Assembly (NCBI RefSeq): GCF_010450875.1
Contig: NZ_CP048422.1
Span: 3,259,001-3,323,000 of the forward strand
Source: Sphingomonas insulae
GTDB lineage: Bacteria; Pseudomonadota; Alphaproteobacteria; Sphingomonadales; Sphingomonadaceae
DNA length: 64,000 nt
Direction: 5' to 3'
This document shows positions 49,528-58,193 of the stretch, in pieces. The notes beneath the pieces were generated by a model. It made no database searches, was not told the DNA's origin, and saw nothing but the letters and a program-made list of their open reading frames with translations. Each line of letters begins with the position of its first letter. Position 1 is the stretch's first letter. Both the position numbers and the translations under genes were made by a program.

Positions 49528-49899
49528 TTACTTCGGACGCTTGGCGCCGTACTTGGAGCGGGACTGGCGACGATCCTTGACGCCCTGCGTATCGAGCACG
49601 CCGCGCAGGACGTGGTAGCGAACGCCGGGAAGATCGCGAACGCGGCCACCGCGGATCAGGACCACCGAGTGCTCCTGCAGGTTGTGGCCTTCACCCGGGA
49701 TGTAGCTGATGACTTCGCGGCTGTTGGTCAGGCGGACCTTGGCCACCTTGCGCAGCGCCGAGTTCGGCTTCTTCGGGGTCGTCGTGTAGACGCGGGTGCA
49801 GACGCCGCGCTTCTGCGGGTTCTGCTCCATCGCAGGGACCTTGGACTTGGCCTTCTGCGGGTCGCGGCCCTTGCGGACCAGCTGGTTGATCGTCGGCAT
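49528..49899 (-). CDS. rpsL: 30S ribosomal protein S12
   Basis: 123 residues. [40 protein letters not shown] and [28 protein letters not shown]. The Lys residues tied to streptomycin resistance in E. coli (KKPNS and the PGVRYH region context) read as the sensitive type here (TTPKKPNSA). First gene of the str operon; its promoter must lie in the 240-bp gap to 50140, where I see no clear hexamers. The ATG at 49899 starts the conserved protein. Confidence 0.98.
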   Translation of the reverse strand: MPTINQLVRKGRDPQKAKSKVPAMEQNPQKRGVCTRVYTTTPKKPNSALRKVAKVRLTNSREVISYIPGEGHNLQEHSVVLIRGGRVRDLPGVRYHVLRGVLDTQGVKDRRQSRSKYGAKRPK

Positions 49900-50139
49900 G
49901 AAGCCTTCACCTCGTAAGTGGGTTACTTTGCTGGAGCCATCACAGCACTTCGGAATACAAAAAGGGACGTAGGCAGCGACACGCACCACCCCGGCCCCAC
50001 AACTTTGCATCCAGCAATGTTCAAGCTTGCCCACCGGATGACTCCGGCGAACGGAGCGGGCCTATACGCAGAGTCGCCCGTCCGGTCAACGGTCGCGCCT
50101 TTAACCCGCTCGCAACCGGCGCATGCGCATGACGCGATC

Positions 50140-50778
50140 ATGTCGCCTGTCCCACGCTACGCTGCCGTCGCCCTGCCCGTCACCGCCATTGTCGCGCTGG
50201 TGGCGGCCGCGGCGCTCGCCGTGGCGATGCCGGGCGGACGGTGCAGCGACGCGCTGGCGCTGTTCGCATCGGTGGCCGCCCTCTGCGCCGCGCAGGAGCG
50301 GCGGACGCAGGACATGATCCTGGCTACCGGGCTTGCCGTCGGACTGGCGCCGGCGGGACTGCTGCTCGCCCCCCTGTGCGTCGGCATCGCGATCCGCCGG
50401 GGCGCCGCCCGCACCCTGCCGATCGGGGCGTCGGTCGCGATCGTCGTCAGCCGGCTGCTGCCCTGGCCGACGCTCGCCCCCACCCTGCCGAACCTCGCCG
50501 CATGGGCGCTCGTCCGCCCCGATGCGCTGGCCCTCGTCGCCGCGATCGGCATCGGCATGGCCGCGTGGCTGGGTGCGCGCGCATCGACGCCGATGCCCGG
50601 CGCGTTGCTCGCCGAGGCGCGACTGGGGGTCGTCCTGCTCGCCTGCGTGCTGCCACTACCGTTGGGCGTGCTGGGCATCGTCGTGGTGCTGGCGGCATTG
50701 CCCCTGCCCGCCCGGCCACGGCTGCAGGCGGCCAACGACAACAGGGTGCTGCGCCGGACCGTGCGGCTGGCGGCCTAG
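50140..50778 (+). CDS. Ala/Leu-rich integral membrane protein, function unknown
   Basis: About 212 residues with six or so hydrophobic segments (VALPVTAIVALVAAAALAVA, LATGLAVGLAPAGLLLAPLC, VVLLACVLPLPLGVLGIVVV) and a basic end (RLQAANDNRVLRRTVRLAA). A 'QAANDN' tail motif of this kind is common at the ends of alphaproteobacterial proteins. Some resemblance to GT87/mannosyltransferase-like membrane segments is too weak to name. No good ribosome site marks the ATG at 50140. The 3' end overlaps the convergent hydrolase by four bases. Confidence 0.65.
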   Translation: MSPVPRYAAVALPVTAIVALVAAAALAVAMPGGRCSDALALFASVAALCAAQERRTQDMILATGLAVGLAPAGLLLAPLCVGIAIRRGAARTLPIGASVAIVVSRLLPWPTLAPTLPNLAAWALVRPDALALVAAIGIGMAAWLGARASTPMPGALLAEARLGVVLLACVLPLPLGVLGIVVVLAALPLPARPRLQAANDNRVLRRTVRLAA

Positions 50779-51776
50779 CGCCGCGTCGCGAGGATCGCGA
50801 GCAGCGCCTTCTCGAAGCGGGGCGCGTCCTCGACCTGCGGGGAATGGCCCAGCCCGTCCAGCTTGACGAGCGTCGCGTTCGGCATCCGGGTCACCGCCGC
50901 CTGCGCAGCGACCGGGATCGCCTCCAGGAATCGGCGCAGGTCGGCCGGCGTCTGCGCCCGGCCAAAGGCGGTCCGGTCGAGCGTGCCGATCAGCAACGTC
51001 GTCGGCGGCTTGATACGGTAGAGTTCGTGCGCGACGGGCTGTGTCTTGATCATCTCGCTGGTCTTCGCCTGCGCCAGCGCGACGGAGTCGCGCCCCGCGC
51101 CCTGATACATGCCCGCGAGCATCCATACCCAACGGTCATAGGCCGGCTTCCAGGTACCGTGATAATAGTTCTGCTGCTGATAGGCCTTGATACTGGCGTA
51201 ACTCGTCTTCTTCTCCCCCGCCCAAAGCGTATCGACGTCGACATAGGGCAGCCCCTCCTCCGACCGGTCCTTCAGGCCGAGCGGATTGACGAGCACCAGC
51301 CGCTCGACGGCATCGGGGTACATGATCGCGAACCGCATCGCGAGCATGCCGCCCATCGAATGGCCCACGACGGTCGCCCGCGACATCCCGCGCGATTCCA
51401 TCAACCGCCGGGTGAACGACGCCAGCATTTCGAAACTATATTGCGCCCCCCGCGGCTTCGCGGATTTGCAGAAACCGATCTGGTCGGGGATCAGCACGCG
51501 GTATCCCGCATCGGACAGCGCACGGGCGCTGCTCTCCCACGTGGCACCGCAGAAGTTCTTGCCGTGCAGCAGCACCACGCTGCGGCCATTGGGACGCGCA
51601 GGAGCGATATCCATGAAGCTCATCGATGCCGGCTGTCCGACCACGTCGAACGTCATCGTCTGGACTGGCCATGGATAGGTGAACCGTTCCAGGTTCGGCC
51701 CGAAATCCGGCGCGACGACCGGATCGGCCGCGGCGACGAGCGTCAGGGTCGCAAGCCCAAGCCCCGCTCGCAACAT
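50775..51776 (-). CDS. Exported alpha/beta hydrolase
   Basis: 333 residues. The alpha/beta fold has oxyanion region VVLLHGKNFCGATW, nucleophile Ser140 in VVGHSMGGML, Asp in LLIGTLDRTAFG and His in LDGLGHSPQVED. The ATG at 51776 follows GAGGAAAA and starts a signal peptide (LRAGLGLATLTLVAAADPVV), so it acts in the periplasm. The C-terminal 'IPVAAQAAVTRMPNATLVKL' pattern is common in haloalkane-dehalogenase-like esterases; substrate unknown. Stands alone before tRNA-Trp. Confidence 0.88.
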   Translation of the reverse strand: MLRAGLGLATLTLVAAADPVVAPDFGPNLERFTYPWPVQTMTFDVVGQPASMSFMDIAPARPNGRSVVLLHGKNFCGATWESSARALSDAGYRVLIPDQIGFCKSAKPRGAQYSFEMLASFTRRLMESRGMSRATVVGHSMGGMLAMRFAIMYPDAVERLVLVNPLGLKDRSEEGLPYVDVDTLWAGEKKTSYASIKAYQQQNYYHGTWKPAYDRWVWMLAGMYQGAGRDSVALAQAKTSEMIKTQPVAHELYRIKPPTTLLIGTLDRTAFGRAQTPADLRRFLEAIPVAAQAAVTRMPNATLVKLDGLGHSPQVEDAPRFEKALLAILATRR

Positions 51777-51932
51777 GGTTTTCCTCACTCTGCCTGTTCT
51801 CCATCGCCGTGTACGCCCTGCCCGCATTAATGGCGTCGCGGGTGTACGTCATCCATGCGGACATGTTTCGTCATGGACGTCGAAGACCGTCTTGCCCTTT
51901 CGCCCCGGCACAGGTAGAGGGCGCGGCGCTGC

Positions 51933-52008
51933 AGGAGTGTAGCTCAGTTGGTAGAGCATCGGTCTCCAAAACCGAGGGCCCACGGTTCGAGTCCGTGCAC
52001 TCCTGCCA
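51933..52008 (+). tRNA. tRNA-Trp (anticodon CCA)
   Basis: 76 bases with encoded CCA. The acceptor AGGAGTG pairs with CACTCCT; anticodon stem TCGGT/ACCGA encloses CTCCAAA, giving CCA; the T arm CACGG-TTCGAGT-CCGTG is perfect. Located upstream of secE as in many proteobacteria. Confidence 0.98.
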
Positions 52009-52108
52009 GTATCGTCCGCTGCGCGTGGCGCCGGAGGTACCACACGATCACATGAATTTTTTGTCATTCTGGCGATGACGCGGGCGTTCGGACTGCTATA
52101 GGCGGTTC

Positions 52109-52252
52109 ATGGATGAGGCAACCCGACTGACCCTTGTTTATACGATTATCGGAGTGTTGCTGCTGTGCGGCATCCCGTCGCTGATCGTCTATCTCCGGCG
52201 GCGCAAGCGTGAGAAGCTGCGTCGTCGCGGGATCAAACGCTACGGTCACTGA
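52109..52252 (+). CDS. Putative 47-residue single-helix membrane protein
   Basis: MDEATRLTLVYTIIGVLLLC, then GIPSLIVYLRRRKREKLRRR and GIKRYGH: one membrane helix (about residues 8-28) and a strongly basic cytoplasmic tail. AGGCGG lies four bases before the ATG. It sits between tRNA-Trp and secE on the same strand. No named family is recognised; the design recalls small inner-membrane proteins with positive-inside tails. Confidence 0.55.
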   Translation: MDEATRLTLVYTIIGVLLLCGIPSLIVYLRRRKREKLRRRGIKRYGH

Positions 52253-52271
52253 ACCCCGCCGGCCAGCGGCC

Positions 52272-52300
52272 TTGCGTTTGCGCCCTCACGCGGCTATCTG
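52272..52300 (+). promoter_or_regulatory. Putative promoter of secE-nusG
   Basis: TTGCGT (52272-52277), 17 bases, TATCTG (52295-52300), about 120 bases before the secE start. Fits a sigma-70 pattern moderately; the leader to secE would be about 115 bases. Confidence 0.35.
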
Positions 52301-52420
52301 CGCAGGCCATCCGACAGCGAGGACGGGCAGCGCCGGTTCCCCACACGCAGGGGAAGCGGCAGCGGTCTTATGCCTCGATGATTCGGTTTTCGTGATTCCA
52401 GCGGGTTTTGAGAAAAAACA

Positions 52421-52618
52421 GTGGCGAAGACGACCCCCATCGAATTCATCCGCCAGGTGCAGGCCGAGACCAAGAAGGTCGTCTGGCCGACCCGGCGCGA
52501 AACGATCATGACGGGCGTCATGGTGGTCATCATGACCACGATCCTCGCGCTGTTCTTCCTGGGCGTCGACACGTTCTTCAACGCGGTCGTCCAGGCGCTG
52601 CTCAAGCTCGCGAAGTAA
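52421..52618 (+). CDS. secE: Preprotein translocase subunit SecE
   Basis: 65 residues, the short single-helix form: FIRQVQAETKKVVWPTRRET is the conserved amphipathic helix that clamps SecY, followed by one membrane helix (MVVIMTTILALFFLGVDTFF). Translation starts at a GTG (52421). nusG follows after nine bases, so the two form an operon. Confidence 0.97.
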   Translation: MAKTTPIEFIRQVQAETKKVVWPTRRETIMTGVMVVIMTTILALFFLGVDTFFNAVVQALLKLAK

Positions 52619-52627
52619 GGGTACATA

Positions 52628-53164
52628 ATGGCGCGCTGGTACATCATTCACGCCTATTCCGGTTTCGAGGGCAAGGTCCGCGATGCGATCATGTCCGAAG
52701 CGACCCGCCTCGGCCTCGACCAGCTGGTCGAGCAGATCGAGGTGCCGACCGAGACGGTGACCGAGGCTCGCCGCGGCAAGAAGATCGCGGTCGAACGCAA
52801 GTTCATGCCCGGCTACGTCCTCGCCAAGCTCAACATGAACGACGACGTCTATCACCTGGTGAAGAACACCCCCAAGGTGACGGGCTTCCTCGGCAGCATG
52901 GGCAAGCCGCAGGCGATCAGCGAAACCGAAGCCGCGCGCATGCTCAACAGCAAGGAAGAGGCGGCAGCCGCTCCCAAGGCCAAGGTCAAGGTCGACTATG
53001 AGATCGGCGATGCGGTCAAGGTGCTTGAGGGTCCGTTCGCAAGCTTCAACGGCATCGTCGAGGAACTCGATTTCGACAAGTCGAAGGTCAAGGTGTCGGT
53101 ATCGATCTTCGGGCGCGCCACGCCGGTCGAACTCGATTTCGAGCAGGTCGAGCGCTCCAAGTAA
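52628..53164 (+). CDS. nusG: Transcription termination/antitermination protein NusG
   Basis: 178 residues. The NGN domain has RWYIIHAYSGFEGKVRDAI and RKFMPGYVLAKLNMND; the KOW domain has VKVLEGPFASFNGIVEELDFDKSKVKVSVSIFGR. NusG links RNA polymerase with Rho or S10. The linker has a small insertion rich in Ala/Lys (KEEAAAAPKAKVK). A strong terminator follows, so rplK-rplA, often next, are elsewhere. Confidence 0.98.
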   Translation: MARWYIIHAYSGFEGKVRDAIMSEATRLGLDQLVEQIEVPTETVTEARRGKKIAVERKFMPGYVLAKLNMNDDVYHLVKNTPKVTGFLGSMGKPQAISETEAARMLNSKEEAAAAPKAKVKVDYEIGDAVKVLEGPFASFNGIVEELDFDKSKVKVSVSIFGRATPVELDFEQVERSK

Positions 53165-53183
53165 TCATCGGCCATGCCGACGC

Positions 53184-53219
53184 AAAAAAGGCCGGGGCGG
53201 CAACGCCGCGGCCTTTTTG
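53184..53219 (+). terminator. Intrinsic terminator after nusG
   Basis: AAAAAAGGCC, an inner GC stem, and GGCCTTTTT form a terminator 19 bases after the nusG stop. The A and T tracts pair, so it may work in both directions; on the minus strand it would end transcription reaching past 53376. Confidence 0.85.
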
Positions 53220-53375
53220 CTGTATGCGGCCCCGGCCACCTGAACGCCCGCGGCAAGCATGCCAGAGGCCGCTTCTCGCCGTTCGCCGGGTCGATTGCCG
53301 GCCAAGAATGCTGCGGCACCGCCAGCCACCACGGGTTCGATGACTGCCGCATCCATCGACGACGGTAACCTCGTG

Positions 53376-55259
53376 TCAGGCGGCCTTTGCCAGGCGATCG
53401 GCCTCGGGCGTCTTCAGCGTCAGCACGGCGACGGCGCCCCTGCCCCGGCCTTCGCTTTCCAGCCGCAGGCTCCCCTCCATCGCGTTCATCGAATTCGCGC
53501 ACCAATGCAGTCCGAGACCGCCCGATTTGTGCTCGCGCGTCGAAAAGCCGCGCTGGAACAGGGTCGCGGTCGCCGATGCATCGAAGCCTTCGCCATCGTC
53601 GCGGATGTGGACGATGACGCTGTCGCCGGATTCGTGGATCGTGACGCCGATCGAGCCGCTGTCGCGGCCGGTCGCCGCAATGGCTTCGGCCGCATTGCCG
53701 AGCAGGTTGCCGATGACCTGGCTGAGGATCACCCGGTTCGCCAGTGCGAAATGGGTGCCCGCCGGAAAGCTGAACGCGATCGAGGCGGCGTCCGAATAGC
53801 GCGCGATGGCGGCGTTGCGGGCGACGATCGCACTGAGGTCGCACACCTCCAGCGTCGGGCGTTCGTGCGCCTGCTTCTGCTGCTGGCCGATGATCTCCAG
53901 CACATGCGCCATCGCTTCGCGACCGATCTGCAATTCGCCGCGCATGGTTTCGCGGCCTTGTATCTCGGCGGCGAGCGCGGCGGTGACGAAGGTGGAGAGC
54001 TTGGCCCGGCGAGCGGCAGGAATGTCGTCCCGACCCAGTTCGGCGAGCGCCCGCTCGACGGTGCTGCGATCGATCGGCGGCGGCTGCGCGATGCCCTGGC
54101 TCAGGATGGTGCTGATCGGGTTCAGCGCGTTGCGGACGTTGTGCATGACCGCGACGGCACTTTCGCTGCGCCCGAGCGCAAAGCTCTGCACCTCGATCTG
54201 TTCGCGCAGGTCCTTCAGCTGGGACAGCATCGCGTTGAGACTGCGGCCGAGCGAACCGAATTCGTCGCGGCGCCCGTCATCGTCGAACAGCGCCATCGAC
54301 CCCGACGCGCGGACCCGCTGCATATGCCGCTCGACGCGTTGCAGCGGGGCGAGCACCAGGCGGGCGATCACCCGGCGAAGGACGACGAGCACGATCAGCA
54401 GCAGCAGCGTCGATCCCGCCACGGCGAGCAACAGCATGCGGCGGCCGAGCAGCGATACGTCGCGGACGATGTGGAAGCGGGCAGCGGCGATCGCATGGCC
54501 GTCGACACCCGGAATCGGCACCGCGATCGCCATGGTGTTGCGACCGGGCACGACGCTCTCGCGGTCACCGGTCGCCGCCAGATCGATGCGCGCGTCGAGC
54601 TGCAGCAGCGCGGAAATCTGGCTGGAGGTGATCTGCCGCGCCATCAGCACATAACCGCGCGGATCGCCGGTACCGTCCGAGCGGCGCACCTGTGCCACGC
54701 CGACCGCCGCAACGATGGTGCCGAGCCGCGCATAGAAATGGCCGGAATTGCTCGTGCCGACGATCCGCGCGAAATCGCCATGCGCGGCGATGCGGACCAG
54801 CGCGGCACGCAGGTCAGCCCGTTCGCGGCCCGTCTTCGCATCGAGCCAGCGGGCGATCTGGATGCGACCGTCCTGACGGATATACGCCATGCCCTGCACG
54901 CCCAGATTGGTCATCGCGAGCGGCGAGAAGCTGTCGCGCTCGAACGCCGCCGACTGGGCGGAGGAAGGCGCCCCCATATAGGCATAGCTCTGCGTCCAGT
55001 CGCCATAGTCGCGAACGGCGTTCTCGACCTTGGCGGCATATTCGGCCAGCGCCGCGCGGGTGCGCTCGACATGGCCGGCGATCGCCTTGGTCTCCAGCGC
55101 GCTGAAGCTGGGCGTGATGACGCTGGCGAGCAGCAAGGTGATGCCGAGCGCCCCGGCCACCCCGACCGCGGTGAGGATGAGCACCAGCTTCGCACCCAGC
55201 GAGGCCGGCCCCCTCGGTCTGGCGCCCCCGAACCACATGCCGAACCGCGACCGGCGCAT
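53376..55259 (-). CDS. CHASE4-type sensor histidine kinase
   Basis: 627 residues. Membrane helices at about 22-50 and 274-296 flank a periplasmic sensor whose start, RDYGDWTQSYAYM with F109-containing FERDSF, matches the CHASE4 pattern. A HAMP-like region (300-350) leads to the phospho-acceptor His373 in AVMHNVRNALNPI, a DHp subtype with Asn after His, and a HATPase with VIGNLLGNAAEAI and IRDDGEGFD, FSTREHKSGGLGLHW. It lies 34 bases after the GGDEF-EAL regulator gene, its probable partner. Ligand unknown. Confidence 0.9.
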   Translation of the reverse strand: MRRSRFGMWFGGARPRGPASLGAKLVLILTAVGVAGALGITLLLASVITPSFSALETKAIAGHVERTRAALAEYAAKVENAVRDYGDWTQSYAYMGAPSSAQSAAFERDSFSPLAMTNLGVQGMAYIRQDGRIQIARWLDAKTGRERADLRAALVRIAAHGDFARIVGTSNSGHFYARLGTIVAAVGVAQVRRSDGTGDPRGYVLMARQITSSQISALLQLDARIDLAATGDRESVVPGRNTMAIAVPIPGVDGHAIAAARFHIVRDVSLLGRRMLLLAVAGSTLLLLIVLVVLRRVIARLVLAPLQRVERHMQRVRASGSMALFDDDGRRDEFGSLGRSLNAMLSQLKDLREQIEVQSFALGRSESAVAVMHNVRNALNPISTILSQGIAQPPPIDRSTVERALAELGRDDIPAARRAKLSTFVTAALAAEIQGRETMRGELQIGREAMAHVLEIIGQQQKQAHERPTLEVCDLSAIVARNAAIARYSDAASIAFSFPAGTHFALANRVILSQVIGNLLGNAAEAIAATGRDSGSIGVTIHESGDSVIVHIRDDGEGFDASATATLFQRGFSTREHKSGGLGLHWCANSMNAMEGSLRLESEGRGRGAVAVLTLKTPEADRLAKAA

Positions 55260-55293
55260 CAGCCGTGCGTCCCGGTGCCCGCCTGCTCTTCGT

Positions 55294-57156
55294 TCAGGTC
55301 ACCCCCAGGAAACGCTGCACGGCCAGCTCGATCGCCAGCTCGGGCGTCACCGGACGCGAGAAGAAATAGCCCTGCATGTGGCTGGCCCCGGCGAGGCGTA
55401 GCGCCTGCACCTGCGCGGCGGTCTCCACCCCCTCTGCGATCACCTCCAGCCCCAGCGCGCGACCGAGATGGATAATCGAATGCACGATCGCGGCGCTTTC
55501 GCGCTCGCGGCCCATGCCGTCGATGAAGCTGCGGTCGATCTTCAGGCTGTCGAGCGCGAACTTGCGAATGTTGTAGAGCGAGGAATAGCCGGTGCCGAAA
55601 TCGTCGAGCGCGATGCGGAAACCCATCTGGCGCAGCTTGTACAGCGTCTCGGCGGCGCGCTCTGCATCATCGAAGATGGCGGTTTCGGTGATCTCGATCT
55701 GCACGCGCGACGGCAGCACACCGGCGCGCTGCACGCTTTCCATGATGTGGCCGACAAAATTGCTGCGGCGGAACTGGCGCGGCGAAAAGTTGACCGAGAC
55801 ATATTGGTCGGGGAATCGCTGCACCATCGCCAGCGCCGAATCGAGGATCCAGTCGCCCAGTTCGTGGATGACGTTCGATTCCTCGGCGATCGGGATGAAG
55901 GTCGCCGGGCTGATCGGCCCGTATTCCTCGGTGTTCCACCGGACCAGCGCCTCAAACCCGATGACCTCCAGTTCGCCGCGGCTGACGATCGGCTGGTAGA
56001 CGAGGCTGAGTTCGCCCTTGTCGATCGCCTCCGCCAGCCCTTGTTCCACCCGGCGGCGGAAGCGGATGCCCTCATCCATGCCTTCGTCGAACAGCCGGGT
56101 GACGCCGCGGCCGGCGCGCTTGGCGTCGTTGAGCGCCAGATCGGCGCGGCGCAGCGCGTCGATCGGATCGCAACCGGTGCCTTCGACGACGACGACACCG
56201 GCAGAGGCGCCGCTCTGCACCGAATTGCCGAACACCTGATGCGTACCGGCGCATGCGGCGACGATCCGGTCGCACGCCATCACCGCCGCATCCTCGCCCG
56301 CCGTGTCGAACAGGATGCCGAATTCGTCGCCGCCCAGCCGCGCGACCACCGCGCCCTCGGGGGCATGGGCGTGCAGGATACCGCAGACCTCGCGGATCAG
56401 CGCGTCGCCGGCAAGGTGGCCGAGCGTGTCGTTGACGGTCTTGAACCGATCGAGGTCGAACATCGCGGTGGCGAACAGGCCGGATCGCTTGGCGCGCTCG
56501 CCAAGCGCGCGCAAGAATGCGAGTCGGTTGGGCGCATCGGTCAGCGAATCATGCGTCGCCATGTGGATCGCGCGGCTCTCGTTCGCGGCAAGCTCGGCAC
56601 CCTGTTCCTCGAGCTGGACGATCTGCGCCGCCAGCTGCGCGCGCGCGTCGGCAAGGGCACGATCGACCTCCCACCGGTGTGCCAGTGCGGTTGCCGTCTG
56701 GACGACCTCTGCGACCTCGAACGGCTTGGCGATGTAGAAGATCTTGTCGGCGGGGCCTGCGACCTTGCTGATCTCGATCGGCGAGAAGTCGCTGAAGCCG
56801 GTGACGATGCACAGGTTGATCTCGGGATCGAGCGCACGGATGCGCCGCGCCGTCTCGCGCCCGTCGATGCCGGGCGGCATGCGCACGTCGATGAAGGCCA
56901 CCGCAAAAGGCGTGCCGGCGGCCAGCGCCGCCTCGACCGCGGCGACCGCATCCAGACCCTGGTGGCAATGCGTCAGCGCGAACGCCTCCGCCTCGTCGAC
57001 CGCATCGGGCGCGTCGTCACCGAACAATTCGGCGGCCATCGCACCCAGCGCATCCTCCTCCGCGCCGCGCTGCACCGCGAAGCTGCGGGCGTAGCTGTCG
57101 TGCATCGCCGGTTCGTCGTCGACGATGAGCAGGCGCTTCGGTGCAACGGCGGTCAT
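55294..57156 (-). CDS. Response regulator with GGDEF and EAL domains (cyclic di-GMP turnover)
   Basis: 620 residues: receiver (about 1-160) with LLIVDDEP and phospho-acceptor Asp90 in FIDVRMPPGIDG, a coiled linker (165-195), GGDEF domain with an intact active site RLGGDEFGIL (273-282), and EAL domain with FEALVRW (401-407), NFSPRQF, EITETAIF and DDFGTGYSS. No RxxD inhibitory site is visible five residues before GGDEF. Both synthesis and breakdown of cyclic di-GMP are possible; which dominates cannot be read. The receiver has an insertion of about 35 residues after its first helix. Transcribed ahead of the CHASE4 kinase. Confidence 0.93.
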   Translation of the reverse strand: MTAVAPKRLLIVDDEPAMHDSYARSFAVQRGAEEDALGAMAAELFGDDAPDAVDEAEAFALTHCHQGLDAVAAVEAALAAGTPFAVAFIDVRMPPGIDGRETARRIRALDPEINLCIVTGFSDFSPIEISKVAGPADKIFYIAKPFEVAEVVQTATALAHRWEVDRALADARAQLAAQIVQLEEQGAELAANESRAIHMATHDSLTDAPNRLAFLRALGERAKRSGLFATAMFDLDRFKTVNDTLGHLAGDALIREVCGILHAHAPEGAVVARLGGDEFGILFDTAGEDAAVMACDRIVAACAGTHQVFGNSVQSGASAGVVVVEGTGCDPIDALRRADLALNDAKRAGRGVTRLFDEGMDEGIRFRRRVEQGLAEAIDKGELSLVYQPIVSRGELEVIGFEALVRWNTEEYGPISPATFIPIAEESNVIHELGDWILDSALAMVQRFPDQYVSVNFSPRQFRRSNFVGHIMESVQRAGVLPSRVQIEITETAIFDDAERAAETLYKLRQMGFRIALDDFGTGYSSLYNIRKFALDSLKIDRSFIDGMGRERESAAIVHSIIHLGRALGLEVIAEGVETAAQVQALRLAGASHMQGYFFSRPVTPELAIELAVQRFLGVT

Positions 57157-57204
57157 GGGTGCGAACTTCCCTCGTATGGTTGACGAGGAGGTAAGCGGAT
57201 GCGG

Positions 57205-58125
57205 TTAAAGGGTCGTAAACGTCTTCAGCTGGCCTTCCAGCGCCTGCGCGCCCAGGACGATCGCACCCAGCGGTCCGGCATTGCCGCCCAGCGCCGGCGG
57301 CACGACGAAACCGGGCTCGGCGATCTCGGGCAGCGCGATATAGCCGGCCAGGCTTTTGACCATCGCGGCGCGAACCCGCGGGAACAGGTGGTCGTTGCCG
57401 ACCATCACCCCGCCGCCCATGACGATGCGGCGCGGTACGCCGGTCAGTACCAGCGTATGGCACAATTGACCGAGGACGTGGGCGACCGGGTCCCAGACGG
57501 GATCGTCGGCGGCGATATCCTCGCCCTTCCTGCCGGCGCGCGCGCCGATCGCGGGACCGGCGGCGAGCCCCTCCAGACAGCCGCCGTGGAACGGGCAGAC
57601 GCCGATCCAGTCGTCGCCCGGCAGGCGATCGGGACGGATATGGCCGAACTCGCTGTGGGTCAGGCCATCGACCGGCAGGCCGCCGGCGATCAGCCCCACG
57701 CCGATGCCGGTCCCGACGGTCGCATAGGCGATGTCCTTCAGTCCCATCGCGGCGCCCCACCGCGCTTCGGCCAATGCCGCGCCGACCACGTCGGTATGAA
57801 AGCCGGTCGGCACGTCGTAGCGCGCGGCCAGCCGCCTGGCGACGTCGGTGCCGGCCCAATGCGGTTTGGGGGTCGAGGTGATGTGGCCGTAATCGGCAGC
57901 GTCGCGGTCGATCGAGATCGGGCCGAAGCTCGCGATCCCCAGCGCATCGAACGAACCCCAGCCGTCCAGCACCCGCTCGATACCCGCCAGCGTCTCGTCG
58001 GGCCGCGTCGTCGGCAATTGCACGCGATCCTCGATGGCGTCCGGGCCCCGCGCCAGCAGACAGACGATCTTCGTCCCGCCCAATTCGATGCCGGCTACCA
58101 ATGGGGGGACGCTCACCACGATCAT
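57205..58125 (-). CDS. ROK-family sugar kinase (fructokinase type)
   Basis: 306 residues. ATP-binding AGIELGGTKIVCLLARG, catalytic FHTDVVGAALAEARWG and the canonical zinc site GLTHSEFGHIRPDRLPGD with CPFHGGCLEGLAAGPAI identify the ROK fructokinase group. It resembles the kinase at 13128-14093, but keeps the full CPFHGGC motif where that one has CRYHDDC. The ATG at 58125 is chosen. It lies between the GGDEF-EAL regulator and an FAD monooxygenase on the same strand, without an obvious sugar pathway around it. Confidence 0.92.
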   Translation of the reverse strand: MIVVSVPPLVAGIELGGTKIVCLLARGPDAIEDRVQLPTTRPDETLAGIERVLDGWGSFDALGIASFGPISIDRDAADYGHITSTPKPHWAGTDVARRLAARYDVPTGFHTDVVGAALAEARWGAAMGLKDIAYATVGTGIGVGLIAGGLPVDGLTHSEFGHIRPDRLPGDDWIGVCPFHGGCLEGLAAGPAIGARAGRKGEDIAADDPVWDPVAHVLGQLCHTLVLTGVPRRIVMGGGVMVGNDHLFPRVRAAMVKSLAGYIALPEIAEPGFVVPPALGGNAGPLGAIVLGAQALEGQLKTFTTL

Positions 58126-58193
58126 GTTCTCCTTCGGCGGCGGTGATTAGACGACAACGGACGCTTAGGCGAGAGCGCTAACACCGCCATGAT

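Noticed and set aside
53259..55475. 738-codon plus-strand frame opposite the CHASE4 kinase
   Set aside because: Antisense shadow; rich in Arg, His, Ala and Gln with no domain, while the kinase frame is complete.
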